From DASQVO01 sp035640715 (GTDB taxonomy: Bacteria > Actinomycetota > Actinomycetes > Streptosporangiales > Streptosporangiaceae), in contig DASQVO010000479.1 of assembly GCA_035640715.1 (NCBI GenBank), positions 1 through 10,232 of the forward strand: 10,232 nt of DNA. Reading direction: 5' to 3'. Below the pieces are notes generated by a model, which saw only the letters and a list, made by a program, of their open reading frames with translations, was not told the DNA's origin and made no database searches. Numbering within the stretch: the first letter of the stretch is position 1; each line of letters starts with the position of its first letter. This document shows positions 6,474 through 10,232 of this stretch, piece by piece. A program made the position numbers and the translations under genes.

Positions 6474-6617
6474 CTACCACGGCAGGGGCCGGCCGTCGCG
6501 GTAGAAGCCGCCGGTGGGCCCGTCATCCGGCAGGAGCGCGGCCCATGTGACGCTGGCGGCCCCGTCGGCAACCGGCCGGCCGCAGCAGCCATCCAGGCCG
6601 ATCTCGGCAGGTTCCTC
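6474..6617 (-). pseudogene. C-terminal fragment of a short-chain dehydrogenase/reductase
   Basis: On the minus strand, about 47 codons ending at a TAG (6474-6476) read '...GRPVADGAASVTWAALLPDD' followed by 'GPTGGFYRDGRPLPW'. This is the characteristic end of NAD(P)-dependent short-chain dehydrogenases/reductases, in which a 'GA..I.W.A.LPDDGPTGGFFRD' segment closes the protein. The Rossmann glycine motif, the Tyr-x-x-x-Lys active site and the rest of the enzyme are absent: further upstream the frame turns into the antisense of the crotonase leader and gene. This is therefore a decayed or truncated remnant, not a working gene. It suggests that a dehydrogenase once lay next to the acyl-CoA genes and was lost by deletion or rearrangement. 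Confidence 0.6.
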
Positions 6618-6788
6618 ACCTGACCGCGCCGCGCTGGAAGGTGAGCCGATCGCGAACCCGGCTCGGGTACGCGAGCAGCGCCATCGGCCTGATGCGGGCG
6701 CCTGGCTGAGCACAGATGACCGTCCTGATAAGACATTAGAGACCGACATACTCCCAACCCGCCCGGCTGGCCCGATTAGCCTGACCCT
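6618..6788. promoter_or_regulatory. Leader region of the acyl-CoA operon
   Basis: These bases lie between the SDR relic and the crotonase ribosome-binding site and must hold the operon promoter if the operon is independently transcribed. The least GC-rich part, about 6715-6750, contains GATAAGACATTAGAGACC. I cannot identify a convincing -35/-10 pair or a clear palindromic operator. The plus-strand frame in phase with the crotonase is open from further upstream, but its translation is low-complexity and not like the family. Confidence 0.2.
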
Positions 6789-6795
6789 GGAGGAG
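6789..6795 (+). promoter_or_regulatory. Shine-Dalgarno site fixing the crotonase start
   Basis: GGAGGAG is followed after 6 nt by the ATG at 6802. It selects this ATG over in-frame starts up to 288 nt upstream, and the resulting protein begins exactly where crotonase homology begins. Confidence 0.75.
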
Positions 6796-6801
6796 CTCTC
6801 G

Positions 6802-7566
6802 ATGGCCGAGGACGTAATCGCCGAGGAACGCGACCAGATCCTGATCATCACCATCAACCGCCCGGCCGCGCGTAACGCGATCGACGCGTCCGTCACCAAG
6901 GGAATGGCCGCCGCACTGGATGAGCTGGACGCGCGCAAGGACCTGTCCGTCGGCATCCTGACCGGCGCGGGCGGCACGTTCAGCGCGGGCATGGACCTCA
7001 AGGCGTTCCTTCGCGGTGAGAACGTGACCCTGCCCGGGCGGGGGCTTGCCGGCATGACGGAGGCTCCGCCGAAGAAGCCGATGATCGCCGCGGTGGAGGG
7101 GTACGCGCTGGCCGGCGGCTGTGAACTGGTGCTGTCCTGCGACCTGGTGGTTGCGGCGGAGGACGCGAAATTCGGCCTCCCCGAGGTCAAGCGCGGCCTG
7201 GTCGCCGCCGCGGGCGGGCTGATGCGGCTGCCCCGCAGGATCCCGCAGCAGCTGGCCATGGAGTACGCACTGACCGGCGACTTCTTCTCGGCGGCGGACG
7301 CGCACCGCTACGGCCTGGTCAATCGCGTCACCCCGCCCGGCGGTGCACTGGCCGGCGCACTCGAACTCGCCGGGCGGATCACCGCGAACGCGCCGCTGGC
7401 CGTCGCGGCCAGCAAGGAGATCATCATCCGGTCCGCGGACTGGAACAGCGGCGAAGCGTTCGGCAAGCAGGCGGAGATCATGCAGCCGGTGTTCTCCTCG
7501 GCCGACGCCCGGGAGGGTGCGCAGGCTTTCGCGGAGAAGCGCGCACCGGTGTGGCGCGGCGAATGA
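6802..7566 (+). CDS. Enoyl-CoA hydratase/isomerase (crotonase) family protein
   Basis: A 254-residue protein, the standard crotonase length. It should hydrate trans-2-enoyl-CoA to 3-hydroxyacyl-CoA in the cytoplasm. The pattern is complete: 'ITINRPAARNAID' (16-28), the first oxyanion-hole segment 'GTFSAGMDLKAF' (58-69), and the second, 'GYALAGGCELVLSCDLVVAAEDAKFGLPEVKRGL' (100-133). Glu108 and Glu128 align with the two catalytic glutamates of classical enoyl-CoA hydratase (Glu144 and Glu164 of the rat enzyme), so a true hydratase is likely, not an isomerase or dehalogenase lacking one of them. 'FFSAADAHRYGLVNRVTP' and 'APLAVAASKEII' are usual C-terminal motifs. It is the first gene of an operon: its stop overlaps the start of the thioesterase in ATGA. 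Many crotonases have been recruited to different substrates, so the exact acyl group remains open. Confidence 0.93.
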   Translation: MAEDVIAEERDQILIITINRPAARNAIDASVTKGMAAALDELDARKDLSVGILTGAGGTFSAGMDLKAFLRGENVTLPGRGLAGMTEAPPKKPMIAAVEGYALAGGCELVLSCDLVVAAEDAKFGLPEVKRGLVAAAGGLMRLPRRIPQQLAMEYALTGDFFSAADAHRYGLVNRVTPPGGALAGALELAGRITANAPLAVAASKEIIIRSADWNSGEAFGKQAEIMQPVFSSADAREGAQAFAEKRAPVWRGE

Positions 7567-8477
7567 GCACGCCCGCATCGCCCGAGAGCAGCGCGCGGAT
7601 GTCCCGTCCTGCCAGTCCGGCACCGCCCGCACCAGCCCTACCGGGCCCGGCTGACCTGGATGCCCTGGTCGGCCTGCTGGACCTGGAAGACCTCGACGTC
7701 GACCTGTTCCGCAGCCGGGACACCGTCGAGCCGGGTCACCGGCTGTTCGGCGGCCAGGTGGCCGCGCAGGCGCTGGTCGCGGCCGAGCGGAGCACTGACC
7801 CCGCTGCGGCGGCGCATTCGCTGCACGCGTACTTCCTGCGCCCCGGCGACACTGGCAAGCACGTCATCTTCCGGGTGGACCGGCTGCAGGACGGCCGGAC
7901 CTTCCGCCGCCGGCGGGTGACCGTGGTCCAGGACGGGATGCCGATCCTCTGCCTTGAGGCATCGTTCACCACGGACCGGGCCACCACCGATCATCAGGTG
8001 ACCGCGCCGGCCGCCCCGGCCCCGGAGAGCTGCCCGCCCCTGGGGTGGAAGTTCCGGGGCGGCGGGCTGCAGCCGCATCAGGCGTTCGACTTGCGGGCGG
8101 TCACCACGCACAGCGGGCAGCCGTTCTTCTCGGATGACCTGTGGTTCCGGCCACTCGGTGCACTGAACGGCAGCCGGGTGAGCGGCTCGGCGGTGCTCAC
8201 CTACATCAGCGATCTCACCCTCGCCTCGGCCACCCTCCGGCCAGGCGGGCGCCGGGACGTCACCCGGCTGACCTCACTCGATCATGTCCTGTGGTTCCAC
8301 AATGAGGTGCGGCTGGATGACTGGCTGCTGTACGCGAAGTCCACTCCTGCCTCCGGCCTGGTGCGCGGGCTCGCCCAGGGCAGCATCTTTCACCGGGACG
8401 GGACGCTGATCGCGTCGGTGGCGCAGGAGGTTCTCGCCCACAGGGTCCGTCCGGGCGCCACGGCCGCGCCCCGGTGA
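7563..8477 (+). CDS. Acyl-CoA thioesterase II (TesB family)
   Basis: A 304-residue double-hotdog thioesterase that hydrolyses acyl-CoA to free acid and CoA. The N-terminal half has 'RLFGGQVAAQALVAAERS' (60-77) and 'HSLHAYFLRPGD' (85-96). The C-terminal half has 'LTYISDLTLASATL' (212-225), 'TSLDHVLWFHN' (237-247) and 'ASGLVRGLAQGSIFHRDGTLIASVAQE' (263-289). By alignment from memory with E. coli TesB, the catalytic Asp is Asp217 and the Gln is Gln288. The position of the catalytic Thr before Leu-Asp-His is Ser239, a conservative change. The start is ATG at 7563, overlapping the crotonase stop as ATGA; a GTG 12 nt upstream is also in frame. The first 28 residues are Ser/Pro/Ala-rich and probably flexible; an ATG at 7599 would remove some of them. 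A thioesterase between a hydratase and a racemase suggests release of CoA or relief of stalled acyl-CoA during catabolism. Confidence 0.92.
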   Translation: MSTPASPESSARMSRPASPAPPAPALPGPADLDALVGLLDLEDLDVDLFRSRDTVEPGHRLFGGQVAAQALVAAERSTDPAAAAHSLHAYFLRPGDTGKHVIFRVDRLQDGRTFRRRRVTVVQDGMPILCLEASFTTDRATTDHQVTAPAAPAPESCPPLGWKFRGGGLQPHQAFDLRAVTTHSGQPFFSDDLWFRPLGALNGSRVSGSAVLTYISDLTLASATLRPGGRRDVTRLTSLDHVLWFHNEVRLDDWLLYAKSTPASGLVRGLAQGSIFHRDGTLIASVAQEVLAHRVRPGATAAPR

Positions 8478-8535
8478 GCCCTGGCCGCAGCCGGCTGGCG
8501 TCCGGCACACAGCCGGCTCAGCAGAAAGACAGCAG

Positions 8536-8542
8536 AAAGGAG
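8536..8542 (+). promoter_or_regulatory. Shine-Dalgarno site of the racemase gene
   Basis: AAAGGAG is followed after 6 nt by the ATG at 8549. It chooses this start over an in-frame GTG at 8474 that would add 25 non-conserved residues, and places the catalytic His at the position expected for the family. Confidence 0.7.
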
Positions 8543-8548
8543 TCCCGG

Positions 8549-9643
8549 ATGCCCGGACCGCTCAACGGGCTGCGGGTGGTCGAGCTGGCCGGCATCGGCC
8601 CGGGGCCGCATGCCGCGATGGTCCTGGCCGACCTGGGCGCGGATGTGGTGCGGGTGGAGCGGCCGGCAGCTGGTTTCGATCCGACCGGCCACCGGCCCGA
8701 CCATCTGCTGCGCAACCGCCGGTCGGTAGCGGCCGACCTCAAGACCGGCGCCGGCCGGGAGCTGGTGCTGCGTCTCGCGGCCAAGGCCGACGTACTGCTG
8801 GAGGGCCTGCGGCCCGGCGTGGCGGAGCGGCTCGGCGTCGGTCCCCAGCAGTGTCACGCGGTGAATCCCGCGCTGATCTACGGCCGGATGACCGGATGGG
8901 GGCAGGCCGGCCCGCTGGCGGCGCGGGCCGGCCACGACATCAACTACATCTCCCTCACCGGCGGGCTGCATGCGATCGGCCGGCCCGGGGAGCGGCCGGT
9001 CGCCCCGCTCAACCTGGTCGGCGACTTCGGCGGCGGGTCCATGTTCCTGGTCACCGGCATCCTCGCCGCACTGTGGGAGCGGCAGCGGTCCGGCCAGGGC
9101 CAGGTGGTGGACGCGGCGATGGTGGACGGGGCCAGCGTGCTGCTGCAGATGATGTGGGCCTGGCGCGGGACGGGCAGCTGGACCGACGAACGCGGCGCCA
9201 ACCTGCTCGACGGTGGCGCGCCGTTCTACGACACCTACACCTGCGCCGACGGCCGGTGGATCGCAGTGGGCGCGCTCGAGCCGCAGTTTTACGCCGCATT
9301 CCTGGCCGGCCTGGGAATCGCCGGCGAGGACCTGCCCGATCAGCTGGACCGGTCCGGCTGGCCCCGGCTCCGGGCCCGGTTCGCCGAGGTGATCGCCGGC
9401 AAGCCGCGCGACGAATGGGCGGAGATCTTCGCCGGGACCGACGCCTGCGTCACCCCGGTCCTGTCCTTCGCGGAGGTTGCCGCGCACCCGCACATGGCGG
9501 CCCGCGAATCGATCGTCACAGTCGACGGGGTGCCGCAGGCGGCTCCGGCGCCCCGGTTCTCCAGGACACCGGCGGCCACGCCCGCCCCTCCCCCGCCGGC
9601 CGGCGCGGACACCGAGGCCGTGCTGGCCGACTGGGAGGCCTGA
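8549..9643 (+). CDS. mcr: Alpha-methylacyl-CoA racemase (class III CoA-transferase fold)
   Basis: A 364-residue protein that strongly resembles mycobacterial Mcr and human AMACR. These interconvert (2R)- and (2S)-2-methylacyl-CoA so that beta-oxidation of methyl-branched chains (phytanate-derived acids, sterol side chains) can proceed. The catalytic residues are in place: His129 in 'AGHDINYISLTGGLHAIGR' (127-145), Asp159 in 'LVGDFGGGSM' (156-165) and Glu244 in 'GALEPQFYAA' (241-250). They lie at a constant +3 offset from His126, Asp156 and Glu241 of the M. tuberculosis enzyme as I recall them. 'GPHAAMVLADLGADVVRVERP' (19-39) is the family CoA-binding start. The C-terminus 'PAPRFSRTPA...DTEAVLADWEA' is also typical. 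It follows the thioesterase after 71 nt and is probably the last gene of the operon. The AMACR-like motif around His129, not a CoA-transferase Asp at this position, argues for racemase over CoA-transferase. Confidence 0.93.
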   Translation: MPGPLNGLRVVELAGIGPGPHAAMVLADLGADVVRVERPAAGFDPTGHRPDHLLRNRRSVAADLKTGAGRELVLRLAAKADVLLEGLRPGVAERLGVGPQQCHAVNPALIYGRMTGWGQAGPLAARAGHDINYISLTGGLHAIGRPGERPVAPLNLVGDFGGGSMFLVTGILAALWERQRSGQGQVVDAAMVDGASVLLQMMWAWRGTGSWTDERGANLLDGGAPFYDTYTCADGRWIAVGALEPQFYAAFLAGLGIAGEDLPDQLDRSGWPRLRARFAEVIAGKPRDEWAEIFAGTDACVTPVLSFAEVAAHPHMAARESIVTVDGVPQAAPAPRFSRTPAATPAPPPPAGADTEAVLADWEA

Positions 9644-9788
9644 CGGCTGCCGGGTCTGTCCCCACCTCGGATGGTCTATTCGCCGCTGGGTACCGGCCTG
9701 GGACTGAGCATCGAGGATGAGCTCGGGGGCGGGGAGAAACGGTGATCTCCGCACTCCCGGCTACTAACGCGCGTCATCAAAGAGCGAT

Positions 9789-9793
9789 GGAGG
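9789..9793 (+). promoter_or_regulatory. Shine-Dalgarno site of the epoxide hydrolase gene
   Basis: GGAGG ends 7 nt before the ATG at 9801. In the 157-nt gap before this gene, TACTAA at 9762-9767 could be a -10 element, but I see no matching -35, so a separate promoter is only possible. No clear terminator follows the racemase stop. Confidence 0.6.
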
Positions 9794-9800
9794 ATGTCAA

Positions 9801-10232
9801 ATGAACGACACAGAGATCCGTCCGTTCCGCATCGACATCGCCGAGGCGGACCTGGACGACCTGCGCAGCCGTCTGGCCAGCACCCGCTGGCCCGACCAGC
9901 TCCCCGGTGTCGGCTGGGACTACGGCATCCCGCTGGAGTATGTGAAGGAACTGGCCGAGTACTGGCGCACGGCATACGACTGGCGTGCTCACGAGAAGCA
10001 GCTGAACGAGTTCCCTCAGTTCACCACCACGATCGACAACCAGAAGATCCACTTCCTGCACGTGCGCTCCTCCGAGCCGCACGCGCTGCCACTGATCATC
10101 ACCCACGGCTGGCCCGGATCGGTTGTGGAGTTCATGCGCGTTATCGGCCCGCTGACCAACCCAGCGGCGCACGGCGGCGATCCGGCCGACGCGTTCCATC
10201 TGGTGGTCCCGTCAATTCCCGGGTACGGCTTC
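9801..10232 (+). CDS. Epoxide hydrolase, 5' part (3' end outside window)
   Basis: 144 codons open to the window edge. Residues 5-70 match the N-terminal extension of bacterial/microsomal-type epoxide hydrolases: 'IRPFRIDIAEADLDDLRSRLASTRWPD', then 'GWDYGIPLEYVKELAEYWRTAYDWRAHEKQLNEFPQF'. The alpha/beta-hydrolase core then begins: 'IHFLHVRS' (83-90), the oxyanion motif His-Gly-Trp-Pro-Gly-Ser (102-107), and 'HLVVPSIPGYGF' (133-144). The nucleophilic Asp, the acid and the His of the triad are expected after the window end. It opens epoxides to diols. Juvenile-hormone and limonene/xenobiotic-type substrates are known for the family, but none can be chosen here. It follows the racemase gene on the same strand and may join the same catabolic programme, for example after an LLM or P450 step; that is inference. 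Confidence 0.92.
   Translation, partial: MNDTEIRPFRIDIAEADLDDLRSRLASTRWPDQLPGVGWDYGIPLEYVKELAEYWRTAYDWRAHEKQLNEFPQFTTTIDNQKIHFLHVRSSEPHALPLIITHGWPGSVVEFMRVIGPLTNPAAHGGDPADAFHLVVPSIPGYGF

Noticed and set aside
8390..9754. A 454-codon minus-strand open frame opposite the racemase gene.
   Set aside because: It is the antisense of a convincing Mcr/AMACR gene with all catalytic residues; its translation is Arg/Gly/Pro-rich without domain features.

Overview
The window is high-GC DNA with strong G/C preference at third codon positions, Shine-Dalgarno motifs of the GGAGG type, frequent GTG/TTG starts and tightly overlapping genes. Together with the protein families present, this points to an actinomycete chromosome; I cannot name the genus. 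It opens with the 3' part of a nucleotidyltransferase-fold gene (+ strand, 1-396) and closes with the 5' part of an epoxide hydrolase gene (+ strand, 9801-10232).

Left half (427-5431, all minus strand): four consecutive genes for flavin-dependent monooxygenases of the bacterial-luciferase-like (LLM) superfamily, transcribed right to left. The order is an NtaA/DszA-related protein with an uncertain start, a typical NtaA/SnaA/DszA protein, a 360-residue LLM protein, and an MsnO8-type LLM protein. The junctions are a 2-nt gap, a 4-nt GTGA overlap, and a 9-nt gap in which the ribosome-binding site overlaps the previous stop codon, so this is very probably one translationally coupled operon. Enzymes of this kind oxidise organosulfur, amino-polycarboxylate or related small molecules using reduced flavin from a separate reductase. 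No flavin reductase, transporter or regulator gene is seen here. The last gene carries a GC-rich double-hairpin repeat in frame in its variable linker, and a 13-nt direct repeat spans its stop codon.

Middle (5432-6801): an intergenic stretch with a possible operator for the LLM operon, then a MaoC-type hotdog hydratase gene (minus strand, 5691-6212). Next come nearly 600 bases without a convincing intact gene. They contain a decayed C-terminal fragment of a short-chain dehydrogenase/reductase on the minus strand (about 6474-6617), so the area looks like an old rearrangement junction.

Right half (6802-9643, plus strand): an acyl-CoA operon of a crotonase with both catalytic glutamates, a TesB-type acyl-CoA thioesterase starting in a 4-nt ATGA overlap, and an alpha-methylacyl-CoA racemase (Mcr/AMACR type, class III CoA-transferase fold) with its catalytic His, Asp and Glu. 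With the nearby MaoC protein and SDR relic, this suggests breakdown of methyl-branched, isoprenoid-like or sterol-side-chain acyl-CoAs, which is an inference. The epoxide hydrolase starts 157 bases further on and may belong to the same catabolic set.

I see no tRNA, rRNA, CRISPR array, intact insertion sequence or phage gene. The families are all known. The less ordinary features are the packing of four divergent LLM enzymes, the in-frame repeat, and the SDR relic.
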